DNA of 9,931 bases from Deltaproteobacteria bacterium (GCA_021737245.1 JAIPEI010000099.1:1-9931), one strand, 5' to 3'. Shown: positions 1 to 6,614, counted from the first letter of the stretch. Notes: a model not told the origin generated them from the sequence alone. Numbers and translations: made by a program.

Positions 1-810
1 GTGTTCGCCAACATCCCCCAGGATATCCCCTTCATGGCCGGCGCATACCTCGGCATCGGCGAGCCCGATGCGGTCATCAACGTGGGCGTCAGCGGTCCCG
101 GCGTGGTGAAAAAGGCCATCGACCGGGCCAGGCAGGCGGACGCGACCCTCGACCTGGGTCGCTTGTCCGAGATCATCAAGCGAACGGCGTTCAAGGTGAC
201 CCGAGTCGGCGAGCTCATCGGATCGGAGGTCGCCGCCGCGCTGGGCGTGCCGTTCGGGGTGGTGGACCTCTCTCTCGCGCCCACGCCGAATGTGGGAGAC
301 AGCGTGGGAGAGATCTTCCAGAGCCTGGGCCTGGAGAGCATCGGCGTCCCCGGCTCCACCGCGGTCCTCGCCCTCCTGAACGACGCCGTAAAGAAAGGGG
401 GCGCCTTTGCAAGCTCCCACGTCGGGGGGCTGAGCGGGGCGTTCATCCCGGTGAGTGAGGATCTGAACATCTCCGAGGCGGCGCGCAAAGGCTACCTCTC
501 CATTGAAAAGCTCGAGGCCATGACCAGCGTCTGCTCGGTGGGGCTCGACATGGTGGCGCTGCCCGGAGACACCTCCGTGGACACCCTCGCGGCCGTCATT
601 GCGGACGAGATGGCCATCGGCGTGGTCAACCGAAAGACCACCGCCGCCCGGCTCATACCGGTCCCCGGCAAAAAGGCTGGAGACAAGGCCTACTTCGGGG
701 GGTTGCTGGGGGAGGCCACCATCATGGACGTGGGGAGCGCCGGCAGGTCGAGCGGTTTTATCCGGCTGGGGGGACGGATTCCGGCCCCTGCGCAGAGCCT
801 GATCAACTGA
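1..810 (+). CDS. UPF0210/DUF711 (PFL-like family) protein, C-terminal part
   Basis: The 269 residues visible are the C-terminal part of a UPF0210 (DUF711) protein, often labelled 'PFL family protein'; full members are about 450 aa, so roughly 180 N-terminal residues lie outside the window. The GTG at position 1 is probably an internal valine codon. Family-like stretches include the Gly-rich INVGVSGPGVVKKAI near residue 27, DLSLAPTPNVGDSVGEI near 89, the GLSGAFIPVSED segment near 143, and the characteristic C-terminus GGRIPAPAQSLIN. The family is structurally related to pyruvate formate-lyase-type proteins but its reaction is not established. In many genomes it sits beside a small ACT-domain protein; that gene would be upstream and cannot be seen. 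No signal peptide or membrane segment is visible, so it is probably cytosolic. It stands alone on the plus strand and converges with the minus-strand operon that ends at 1107. Confidence 0.88.
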   Translation: MFANIPQDIPFMAGAYLGIGEPDAVINVGVSGPGVVKKAIDRARQADATLDLGRLSEIIKRTAFKVTRVGELIGSEVAAALGVPFGVVDLSLAPTPNVGDSVGEIFQSLGLESIGVPGSTAVLALLNDAVKKGGAFASSHVGGLSGAFIPVSEDLNISEAARKGYLSIEKLEAMTSVCSVGLDMVALPGDTSVDTLAAVIADEMAIGVVNRKTTAARLIPVPGKKAGDKAYFGGLLGEATIMDVGSAGRSSGFIRLGGRIPAPAQSLIN

Positions 811-818
811 TGGGTCGA

Positions 819-843
819 GCTGTTGAGGTATTGGCTGTTGAGG
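819..843. repeat. 10-bp direct repeat just after the UPF0210 stop
   Basis: GCTGTTGAGG occurs exactly twice, at 819-828 and 834-843, separated by 5 nt (period 15). It begins 9 nt after the stop codon of the UPF0210 gene. Both the length and the copy number are too small to say whether this is a functional site or a slippage product. Confidence 0.5.
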
Positions 844-894
844 AAGACTCTTGCCGGGTCGCGGCCGATCGTGGTGGTCTTTCTTTACCCTGAA

Positions 895-919
895 ACCGCC
901 CCTCGATGGGTCGGGCGGT
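895..919. other. Inverted repeat ACCGCCC/GGGCGGT
   Basis: A 7-bp perfect inverted repeat (895-901 and 913-919) encloses an 11-nt loop. On the minus strand it is followed by TTTCAGGG, a poor T-tract, so it is at best a weak terminator for the four-gene minus-strand operon ending at 1107. It is one of three hairpins in the 811-1106 gap. Confidence 0.4.
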
Positions 920-967
920 GGAAATCCGGGGACACCATCATGAACCGGGAAATCGGATCAGCGGTGC

Positions 968-991
968 GGCCCCGGAGGTCGGGGCCTTCTT
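968..991 (+). terminator. Candidate intrinsic terminator after the UPF0210 gene
   Basis: A 7-bp all-GC stem (GGCCCCG at 968-974, CGGGGCC at 980-986) closes a 5-nt loop GAGGT and is followed on the plus strand by TTCTT. It lies about 160 nt past the stop of the plus-strand UPF0210 gene, in the gap before the convergent operon. The stem is strong but the T-tract is short and interrupted, so termination efficiency is uncertain. Confidence 0.45.
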
Positions 992-1019
992 CCGCTCCCT
1001 CTGCTCCCGGCCTGGTCAT

Positions 1020-1057
1020 TGTCCCCTCCGGAAGGCCCGATCTCCGGAGCCGGGACA
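1020..1057. other. Long two-part hairpin beside the REP-like motif
   Basis: TGTCCC plus CTCCGG (1020-1031) pair with CCGGAG and GGGACA (1044-1049 and 1052-1057), leaving a CC bulge and a 12-nt loop. That gives 12 base pairs in total. It ends 14 nt before the A-rich tract and the ATTCAAGACCTGACCCC motif at 1081-1097. There is no T-tract directly after it on the plus strand, and none on the minus strand past 1020. It could be a transcription barrier between the convergent genes or part of the remnant described at 1071-1100. Confidence 0.4.
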
Positions 1058-1070
1058 GGCTGCGAATCAA

Positions 1071-1100
1071 AAAAGTCAAAATTCAAGACCTGACCCCATT
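1071..1100. repeat. REP/RAYT-like dispersed repeat motif (single copy here)
   Basis: The plus strand reads an A-rich tract running into ATTCAAGACCTGACCCC (1081-1097). From memory, this motif (also seen as GGGGTCAGGTCTTGAAT on the other strand) recurs in many proteobacterial genomes, typically beside REP-associated Y1-family transposase genes or at their remnants. Here no transposase gene is present. The motif begins 7 nt beyond the kinase-like gene's stop at 1107, and the base composition drops sharply compared with the flanks. The link to RAYT elements is recalled knowledge, not shown by this window. Confidence 0.45.
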
Positions 1101-1106
1101 TCCCAC

Positions 1107-1739
1107 TCAGGACCCCGGATCACTGCGCAGGCGATCCAGGAAGGAAGGAGCGTCTGCGAGCCTTTTCCGGTGGACATCGTGAGGGAGGGAGACGCGGGCC
1201 CACCGGGTGTAGCGGCGCTCCCGGTCGTCGAGCAGCCGCTCGTAGCACCGTGCGATGGTGTCCCGCAGGGCCTCCCCGGGCTCGGGCCGGAACATCCCGT
1301 GCCAGAGCACCGGTCCTGGGCGCTCCAGGTAATCCTCCAGCAGCCGCTGCCGGACCTCCGGCGGAGCGGCCAGGTGAATGATCGCGCTGCGCTCCGCCAG
1401 TTCCTCCAGCATTTCATCGCCGGTGTAGATCACGCTCCCGGCCGTGTCCACCACAACGTCATCACCACCCCCCCCTCCTGCGAGGGTATCCAGAATCTCC
1501 TTCATGACGGTCTTTTCCAGCCGGTGGTACTGCGCAGCCCGCGTCTCGTATCCGGGCTCCCAGGGAAGCCCCATCCACGAGCCCAGGGCCGCGATCAGGT
1601 CGTCGGCGCCGGCCACCCCGGGGGAAAGCCGTTCCGCGATCATGCGATCACAGTCCAACCTGCGAAACCCCTCGCGTTCGAGTCGTGCGGCCCAGGTGGA
1701 CTTTCCGATGCCGGCCATACCGATCAAGGTGACCCGCAT
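1107..1739 (-). CDS. Shikimate-kinase-like P-loop protein (divergent)
   Basis: A 210-aa P-loop NTPase resembling the shikimate kinase/AroK fold. The Walker A motif GMAGIGKST is at residues 7-15, an Asp-containing DCDRMI segment at 29-34 sits where shikimate kinase has its DxD substrate/Mg motif, and DTAGSVIYTG at 98-107 occupies the place of the usual TGGG substrate loop. A RxxxY-like ERRYTRWA stretch at 174-181 matches the C-terminal region of the fold. The glycine triplet of real shikimate kinases is lost, and the protein is longer than a typical AroK (about 170 aa), so its substrate is probably not shikimate. It is the last gene of the minus-strand operon; its ATG follows the DUF2889 stop by 1 nt, with a GGAGAG Shine-Dalgarno inside the end of that gene. 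A run of five glycines precedes the DTAG segment. Kinase fold is well supported; the substrate is unknown. Confidence 0.75.
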   Translation of the reverse strand: MRVTLIGMAGIGKSTWAARLEREGFRRLDCDRMIAERLSPGVAGADDLIAALGSWMGLPWEPGYETRAAQYHRLEKTVMKEILDTLAGGGGGDDVVVDTAGSVIYTGDEMLEELAERSAIIHLAAPPEVRQRLLEDYLERPGPVLWHGMFRPEPGEALRDTIARCYERLLDDRERRYTRWARVSLPHDVHRKRLADAPSFLDRLRSDPGS

Positions 1740-1740
1740 C

Positions 1741-2340
1741 TCACTCTCCAGTCTCGGATCCCTCGTTCGCGATCCGTTGCATCTCCTCGCGCAGCTCCGC
1801 CAGGATCGGGCCGTCCTCCCGCCAAAGGCGGCAGCTGTTCACGAGCTGCGAGAGCCCGGAAAACGCCTCCGGCGAAGACGGTACAGGCCGGGGTTCCCGG
1901 GATCCCGCGATCCACGCACCGTGGAGGGCCGCCGTTCCCATGATCATGATCAGCTGCGTGAGATGAGCGCATCCTTTCACGCCGCCCACACGCCTCCGGA
2001 CCTCCTCCCCATAGCCCGAGGCAATGGGAAGGCCTTTCATGGCCTCGATGGAGTCGAGTGTGGCGGGGCAGTTTTCATTCGGTACGTCGAGCATCTCGGC
2101 CTCGGCGTCCAGGATCACCGGGGGCGCCCCCCCGACCAGGAACCTGACCGCCATGTTGTGGATCACGCCGGGCGTGAAAGCCTCTCCGTTCCAGTGGTAT
2201 CCCGTGACGAACCGCTCGTCCCGAAGACGTCCCTCGATGACGAGCTTTCCATCGGCCGCCGGGTACGTTTTCACCTCCATGAGCCTCGAGTGCACCGGGC
2301 CCTCCCGGATCAAATCCTTGATTCCGCTCACCTCATGCAT
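1741..2340 (-). CDS. DUF2889 family protein
   Basis: A 199-aa protein of the DUF2889 family, whose function is unknown. Recognisable conserved points are VHSR near residue 16, DGKLVIEGRLRDERF, the HNMAVRFLV stretch with its His and Met, DAEAEMLDVPNENCP, and GCAHLTQLI with the Gly-Cys-His-Leu signature. No signal peptide or membrane helix is visible, so it is probably cytosolic. The start is uncertain. ATG at 2340 gives an N-terminus of family-like length but has AAAGG directly against it. GTG at 2331 has AAAGGA 8 nt upstream. GTG at 2394 adds 18 mostly Pro/Gly/Arg residues that do not look like the family. It follows the DUF2156 gene in the same operon and is coupled to the kinase-like gene by a 1-nt gap. 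A role linked to its neighbours is plausible but not shown. Confidence 0.8.
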   Translation of the reverse strand: MHEVSGIKDLIREGPVHSRLMEVKTYPAADGKLVIEGRLRDERFVTGYHWNGEAFTPGVIHNMAVRFLVGGAPPVILDAEAEMLDVPNENCPATLDSIEAMKGLPIASGYGEEVRRRVGGVKGCAHLTQLIMIMGTAALHGAWIAGSREPRPVPSSPEAFSGLSQLVNSCRLWREDGPILAELREEMQRIANEGSETGE

Positions 2341-2409
2341 CCTTTCAGGAGACGGCGCCTTTCCGGGCGGGCCCGGCGGGACCCGGCCCGGCACCTGTCC
2401 CCATTGATA

Positions 2410-3297
2410 TCACAGGGGAACCAGCGAGTACTTCTTCACCATGTGATGGGGGTAATAGGATTCCTTGGCCTTGCGAAGCCCGGGATCGCCCAGATCCTGC
2501 TCCCGGTTCACATACGCCGTGCCGGAGAGGGCGTTCTCGCAGAACTGCTGGTTGATGGCCGCGTAAAGGCCCGGGATGTCCGGGTTGGCCTTTTCCACAT
2601 GAACCACGGCCGTGTTTTGATTGAGCGGCTCTCCCAGGCTGAAGGCCTCCAGCTTTCCTTCGATCTGGATGGCGCCGCCCAGAAGACCGAGCTGCTCGAA
2701 CTGGGTCAGGGCCTCCCTCACGGCGTGGTCCTCTGACAGAAGGTCCGGGTTCTCGGCGCACTCCCGCATCCTGCACCAGGAGTCCTGCATGTCGAGAAAA
2801 CACTCCACCAGCTCCAGATCCAGGGGGCGGTACCGGAGCTCGAACTGCCTGCAGAAGCGGTTCAAATGGTTCCTCTTCCTGTGGTACTTTCTCCCCGACA
2901 GGCGGATCAGGTCCGCGGTCCGATAGACGTAGTCGCTGTTGTCCGGGTCGTACACGGCTTCGAACCGGGTCGGGTCCACGTGCTCGGTCACGAACCTCTC
3001 TTCCACCCGGCGGATGCGGATGTCCGAGGTCCTTTCCGATAGCTCCTCGCAGAGGATCTGAAGCGCGGCCCGCTTGTCCCCCCTGCCGGCGGGCTGCAGT
3101 GCAAAGGGCGGCAGGCCCTCCGGACGGCACACGACGAGCAGGCACCCTTCACGCTCGCACCAGAAAGGACGGTAGCGGTGCCGCCACATGAACAGGTTCG
3201 TGAAGGTCATCTCGGACCCGTTGGGCTGATCCTCCCGAAAGCAGCGGGTGAACACGTCCCGATCGGCCATCTCCAGAGGTTTGAAGGCGCGGCTCAC
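2410..3297 (-). CDS. DUF2156 protein, phosphatidylglycerol lysyltransferase C-terminal-like
   Basis: A 295-aa protein of the DUF2156 family, which shares a GNAT-type fold with the cytosolic catalytic domain of MprF/LysX lysyl-phosphatidylglycerol synthases. The N-terminal SEMTFTNLFMWRHRYRPFW stretch, the RLSGRKYHRKRNHLNRF segment near the middle and the C-terminal REQDLGDPGLRKAKESYYPHHMVKKYS are typical of the stand-alone form. There are no transmembrane helices, unlike full MprF. The start is GTG at 3297: it overlaps the stop of the upstream DUF89 gene as GTGA and has a GAGGGG Shine-Dalgarno about 5 nt upstream, so the two genes are probably translationally coupled. A longer reading frame to 3642 runs back over the DUF89 gene and is not credible. 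The acyl or aminoacyl acceptor is unknown; transfer of an amino acid to a lipid or other target is only an inference from the fold. Confidence 0.85.
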   Translation of the reverse strand: MSRAFKPLEMADRDVFTRCFREDQPNGSEMTFTNLFMWRHRYRPFWCEREGCLLVVCRPEGLPPFALQPAGRGDKRAALQILCEELSERTSDIRIRRVEERFVTEHVDPTRFEAVYDPDNSDYVYRTADLIRLSGRKYHRKRNHLNRFCRQFELRYRPLDLELVECFLDMQDSWCRMRECAENPDLLSEDHAVREALTQFEQLGLLGGAIQIEGKLEAFSLGEPLNQNTAVVHVEKANPDIPGLYAAINQQFCENALSGTAYVNREQDLGDPGLRKAKESYYPHHMVKKYSLVPL

Positions 3298-4184
3298 GTC
3301 GTCCCCTCGCGGTCTCCGTCCTTCCAGAGGGCGCCGAAACCGCCCACCGGGATGCCCGCCATGTCCTGGATCGGCTCGCATTTGACCCGGAAGAGGTAAA
3401 AGCTCGAAGCCGGCAAGGGCTCCGGATAGACGGTCTCGAAGTTGGCCATGCCCTTTGAGATGATCAGATCCGCCCCCCGCACCCGGGCGCGGAACCCGCT
3501 CGAAACGCGCTGCCAGTCGATGCCCGCACCCTCGGTTCCCGTGTCGGCCACCTCGGAAAAACGTTCGGCCAGCCCGCTCAGCCGAAGCTCCTCTCTCGTC
3601 AGATCGTTCAACGAGGGCCCCCCCTTGAGGACGAGGGTGCATTGTTTGGATCGTTCGGACAAGGCCTCGTACAGGGGAAGGTCGAAGTACAGCTCGCCCG
3701 TGTTGTCCGTGAGATAAAGGATGCGCCTCGGCCGCTCGTCCAGGAACCGCTCCAGCCGGTCGATGTCGTCCCGATCGAACCGAATGCCGGCCCGGAGCAG
3801 AGCCGGGATCTCATCCAGCACCTTCTCCGGGTCGCGAAAAAAGTCCAGCGTGTTGCCCAGAACCGCCAGCGAGAGACGGGACCGGAGGTCCTGCCCGACC
3901 TCCGTGATGGACGAGAAAACGGACCGCGCACTCTCGAGCTCCTTTACCTTGAACGCCTCGTAGGGGTCCCTGGTTCCCGACATCCGTGTGATCTCACGGA
4001 GCATGCTGTTGGCGATCACCGGCGAGGACTGTCCATGGGCCAGGCCGCGGTCGAGGAGCTCCAGGGCCCGCTTTTTCATTTCGGCTCCCCTGGATGTTTC
4101 TGCTCCCAGCGCGAGACGGACTGCCTTTCCGGCGAGATCCCTCAGGCAGTCCCTGCACCGGGGATCGGACTCTAGGTTTCTCAT
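3294..4184 (-). CDS. DUF89 (ARMT1-like) metal-dependent phosphatase
   Basis: A 296-aa DUF89-family protein. The family comprises metal-dependent phosphatases proposed to remove damaged or overflow phosphometabolites. Seen here are a CRDC pair at residues 10-13, typical of the prokaryotic CxxC subgroup; DPYEAFK at 73-79; the DNTGE signature at 160-164 (usually DNAGE); KGGPSLND at 187-194; and ADLIISKGMANFE at 238-250, with Asp239, Lys244, Asn248 and Glu250 matching the metal/phosphate site. A conserved-position Cys269 follows. Key residues look intact, so activity is expected; the physiological substrate is unknown. The ATG at 4184 is chosen because GAGGGGG lies 2-3 nt upstream and the CxxC then falls at the usual distance from the N-terminus; a longer GTG start at 4250 has no Shine-Dalgarno. 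It is the first gene of the four-gene minus-strand operon. Confidence 0.87.
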   Translation of the reverse strand: MRNLESDPRCRDCLRDLAGKAVRLALGAETSRGAEMKKRALELLDRGLAHGQSSPVIANSMLREITRMSGTRDPYEAFKVKELESARSVFSSITEVGQDLRSRLSLAVLGNTLDFFRDPEKVLDEIPALLRAGIRFDRDDIDRLERFLDERPRRILYLTDNTGELYFDLPLYEALSERSKQCTLVLKGGPSLNDLTREELRLSGLAERFSEVADTGTEGAGIDWQRVSSGFRARVRGADLIISKGMANFETVYPEPLPASSFYLFRVKCEPIQDMAGIPVGGFGALWKDGDREGTT

Positions 4185-4211
4185 GGCCCCCTCATCCCCT
4201 GTCTTTCTCAA

Positions 4212-4234
4212 GGATCGAGTCGTTTTGGATCGAG
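4212..4234. repeat. 8-bp direct repeat GGATCGAG x2, possible operator
   Basis: GGATCGAG occurs at 4212-4219 and 4227-4234, 15 bp centre to centre, just downstream of the possible promoter of the DUF89 operon and upstream of its start codon. Direct repeats in this place can be binding sites for a repressor. No regulator is identified and the repeats are short. Confidence 0.4.
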
Positions 4235-4242
4235 CTGTCAGG

Positions 4243-4269
4243 AGTATCACAGGGAGGATGCGGGTTCAA
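4243..4269 (-). promoter_or_regulatory. Possible sigma-70 promoter of the DUF89 operon
   Basis: On the minus strand TTGAAC (4269-4264) is followed after 15 nt by GATACT (4248-4243), and the -10 is preceded by TGT, giving an extended -10 form. The spacing is shorter than the usual 17, which the extended -10 could compensate for. Start of transcription would be near 4236, giving a leader of about 50 nt before the ATG at 4184. Confidence 0.35.
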
Positions 4270-4470
4270 GAAAAGCGTCCATACGCGGGCACGCCCCCGG
4301 CCGGGCGGACCCCCGAATAGGGACGGCTTCAGGCGGATTCTTCTGCAGGACGCGAAACAAGGCGGGAGCAGGAGGCCCGGGCAGGCTGCGAAATGGGACT
4401 CACGAAGGAGCGTTCCATGACCGGACCGGGGAAGGATCGCTTCGATAACCCCTTGGACGGCGATTGACCG

Positions 4471-5712
4471 TCAGGACCGGCACGCAATGCGGGTGGTCTC
4501 GGCGATGCAGCTTCCCACGTTGTGGACCAGGCTCTTGAACGTCTCCGAAAGATTTTCGTACTCCCGGTTCAAGGCCTCTGCATCGAGCTCTTCGATTCGA
4601 AGATTCTCCTGGGACGCCACCGAGGCCGAGTTGGGCTCGTGCCCGATGTCCAGGAACGGAACCCGTCCGAACACGTCCCGTTCGGTCAGGGTGCAGAGAG
4701 GCAGATATCCTCTTTGCGCCTGGCTCACGACCCAGGTCTGTCCTTCCCGAATGGTGTAGATCCCCGTCTCCAGCATGTGACGGTCGATGAGGGTGGTTTC
4801 GGATTCATTCAACAGACCCGCCACCGCCTGGCTCATGAGCAGTCCCACGGTGCGATCCGTGATTTTGAACAGGCGGCTGGTCAGGCTCAGCAGCACGCCT
4901 TTGAACAGGTTCGAAAGGGACGCATACTCCCCGGAAAGCCGCAGGGTGTCCAGAAGGCCGAGATGAACGTCGCCCACGGCAGTGGCCGTGGCCGTCCTTC
5001 GGTTGACACCGTGGAGCAGGGAAAGCAGTGTTCCGATGAAGCACCCTTCTCCGAGACGGGCAATGGGGACGGGTCCCTGCTCGGTTTCCTTCGTGATGTC
5101 CACCCTGCCTTCCAGAACCACCCAGATCCAGTTTCCATAGGTCCCTTCCTGGACGATCTGGGCGCCGTCCGTAAACCGTTCCTCCTGCACGATGTACATA
5201 TAGTCGGGCAGCGGTCCCTTGACCACCGGAATGCTGCGGACGTTTCCGTACCCGAAGCCGTCGGACGGATCGCTCTTCGAAGGACCGACCCTCTGGATCT
5301 TTCCCTCGTCCAGCATACGGAGCGCGTCGAGCACGATCTGCATTCGGTTTCCGCGAACGGTCCTGCCCACGTTGACCCTCCCGTCCCGGAACTCGAATTT
5401 GCCTTCCGACCAGCCGAACAGGTCGTGGATCGCCTGAACCCCCTTTGATCCACTGCAGGTGGCATGCACCGGATCCCCGTTCAGAAAGTAGATGTATCCA
5501 GGGGTCGGGCTGTACCGCGAACTGATTTTGAGGGACCCCGTGCATCCATTCCCTCCGAGAATCTGAATGACCTCGGCCAGGCTGATGAAGCTCAGCCCGC
5601 CGGCCAGCGATGGTCTGGATTCCATGTTTCCTCCCCCCGTGATCAGCCGGCCCTTGTCGATCCAATCCAGGGTGCTCTTTTTCTCAGCAAGGCCTATCCG
5701 GTTGCCGCTCAT
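4471..5712 (-). CDS. PATAN (DUF4388) protein with two cyclic-nucleotide-binding folds
   Basis: A 413-aa signalling protein. Residues about 34-135 form a PATAN/DUF4388 domain (GGLSFISLAEVIQILG, GYIYFLNGDPVHA, FGWSEGKFEFRDG), common in deltaproteobacterial and cyanobacterial signalling proteins. Residues about 172-265 form a cNMP-binding fold, with a phosphate-cassette-like region at 221-243 that keeps RRTATATA but has Thr where the ribose-binding Glu usually sits after the Gly. Residues about 310-380 look like a second, more degenerate cNMP fold lacking the Arg. The C-terminal helix ends in CIAETTRIACRS. There is no DNA-binding domain, so it is not a CRP-type regulator; output is probably protein interaction. 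The start at 5712 overlaps the stop of the TPR gene as ATGA and has GGAGG 4 nt upstream. A second start at 5625 (residue 30) also has GGAGG 4 nt upstream and sits right at the PATAN domain. It is likely transcribed from the sigma-54 promoter at 6770-6755. Confidence 0.85.
   Translation of the reverse strand: MSGNRIGLAEKKSTLDWIDKGRLITGGGNMESRPSLAGGLSFISLAEVIQILGGNGCTGSLKISSRYSPTPGYIYFLNGDPVHATCSGSKGVQAIHDLFGWSEGKFEFRDGRVNVGRTVRGNRMQIVLDALRMLDEGKIQRVGPSKSDPSDGFGYGNVRSIPVVKGPLPDYMYIVQEERFTDGAQIVQEGTYGNWIWVVLEGRVDITKETEQGPVPIARLGEGCFIGTLLSLLHGVNRRTATATAVGDVHLGLLDTLRLSGEYASLSNLFKGVLLSLTSRLFKITDRTVGLLMSQAVAGLLNESETTLIDRHMLETGIYTIREGQTWVVSQAQRGYLPLCTLTERDVFGRVPFLDIGHEPNSASVASQENLRIEELDAEALNREYENLSETFKSLVHNVGSCIAETTRIACRS
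5626..5639 (-). promoter_or_regulatory. Strong internal Shine-Dalgarno for a second start at 5625
   Basis: Within the PATAN-cNMP gene the minus strand reads GGGGGGAGGAAAC directly before ATG at 5625, with GGAGG 4 nt from the ATG. The spacing matches that of the upstream start at 5712. Starting here gives a 384-aa product beginning MESRPSLAGG, matching the usual N-terminus of DUF4388 proteins. Either start, or both, could be used. Confidence 0.6.
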
Positions 5713-6614
5713 AACGCCTCCACATGGATGTCCAGAACATAGTGCCCCTCGCGGGGCCCGCTCTCGATTCGTTTCTTTCCGATGACGATCCCGTTCCCTT
5801 CAAAGACCGCCATGGTGCTGAACAGCTTCATCCCGCTGATCCTGGATCCGAGCTGGAGATCGACCAGGATCTCCTTTCGATGGGGAGGAATGTGGATGGA
5901 TACGATCCTGCCCGTGTGAAGAAAGACGTCGAACTCGAGAGGGCCGTTTGTGGATGCACCCATTCCACGGGGAACGGTCACTCCGGTGACGGGGAGCTCG
6001 TCGTCGTCTGCGTAGCCGCCGGTTTCCCGCCCTCGGAGCAGCTCGTCGAACCGCGGGAGCCTGGTGTTCACCCCTTCGTCCTCGAGAATTTTCTCCAGGA
6101 AGAGGCGGATGTCTTCCAGCTCCTCCCTTCTGAGCTGGGTTCCGGTGATCCATCGCTCGTACTGTGAAATCGCCACATCCGGGGAGGCGAAGGCCAAATG
6201 GCACGTGAGGATGTTCTTGGCCGCCACGGCCGCCATGGTGCCCCGGTCCAGGATGCGGTTGAACTCCTCCAGGGCCTCGCCGTACTGACCGAAGCGAGCC
6301 AGCGCCACGGCGCCTTTGTAGTCTGCGATGGAGCGGTCCTCGGAGAATGAAAACAGCTTTCGAATCAGTCCCTTCATCTCTTGCGAGAGCTCAGGTATGT
6401 CATCGCACTGCTCCACACCTTCGATCTCTTGCTCGACACCCTCTATGGCCCTGTGCAAGGCGGTTCTGAGCGTCTCCCGGCCCCGGCTGCTCTCATCCCC
6501 GCTGACGGCCTCGAGGGCCTCGAGGTATTTTTCGCGGGACTGCGCCAGGAGCCCCTGTTCCCGGTAAACCTTTGCTTCCATCACGAGGCATTTGAGATGC
6601 TGTCGATCGCTCAT
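5709..6614 (-). CDS. TPR-like protein with C-terminal beta-rich region
   Basis: A 301-aa protein of unrecognised specific function. Helical pairs with TPR character lie at residues 8-36 (VYREQGLLAQSREKYLEAL) and 97-123 (ALARFGQYGEALEEFNRIL), with charged helices at 41-90 and 143-180. An acidic linker (YADDDELP) at 201-208 leads to a C-terminal region, about 226-301, of alternating hydrophobic residues that looks beta-rich (DVFLHTGRIVSIHIPPH, EILVDLQLG, HYVLDIHVEAL). That part is PilZ-like in appearance, but the RxxxR and DxSxxG motifs needed to say so are absent. No signal peptide or membrane helix is seen. The ATG at 6614 has AAGGGGG 5 nt upstream and lies about 130 nt after the predicted sigma-54 start site; the longer frame to 6905 would begin upstream of that promoter. 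Its stop overlaps the start of the PATAN-cNMP gene (ATGA), so the two products probably act together. Confidence 0.75.
   Translation of the reverse strand: MSDRQHLKCLVMEAKVYREQGLLAQSREKYLEALEAVSGDESSRGRETLRTALHRAIEGVEQEIEGVEQCDDIPELSQEMKGLIRKLFSFSEDRSIADYKGAVALARFGQYGEALEEFNRILDRGTMAAVAAKNILTCHLAFASPDVAISQYERWITGTQLRREELEDIRLFLEKILEDEGVNTRLPRFDELLRGRETGGYADDDELPVTGVTVPRGMGASTNGPLEFDVFLHTGRIVSIHIPPHRKEILVDLQLGSRISGMKLFSTMAVFEGNGIVIGKKRIESGPREGHYVLDIHVEAL

Noticed and set aside
1..810. Reading the UPF0210 protein as a true glycyl-radical enzyme
   Set aside because: The glycyl-radical RVxG signature is absent from the C-terminus; the 'PFL family' label is a family name only.
906..2736. Long plus-strand frames opposite the four-gene operon
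   Set aside because: They are antisense to conserved families (kinase-like, DUF2889, DUF2156), have low-complexity Pro/Arg/Ser content and no Shine-Dalgarno-supported start.
4292..4307. CGCCC/GGGCG hairpin as terminator between the two minus-strand operons
   Set aside because: A 5-bp stem with no T-tract on either strand; in GC-rich DNA this is expected by chance.
4393..4467. Small plus-strand frame (24 codons; internal ATG at 4417 with GAAGGAG upstream, 16 codons)
   Set aside because: It has a fair Shine-Dalgarno but is too short to judge, shows no similarity I recognise, and faces into the end of the PATAN-cNMP gene. It would be worth noting only if conserved.
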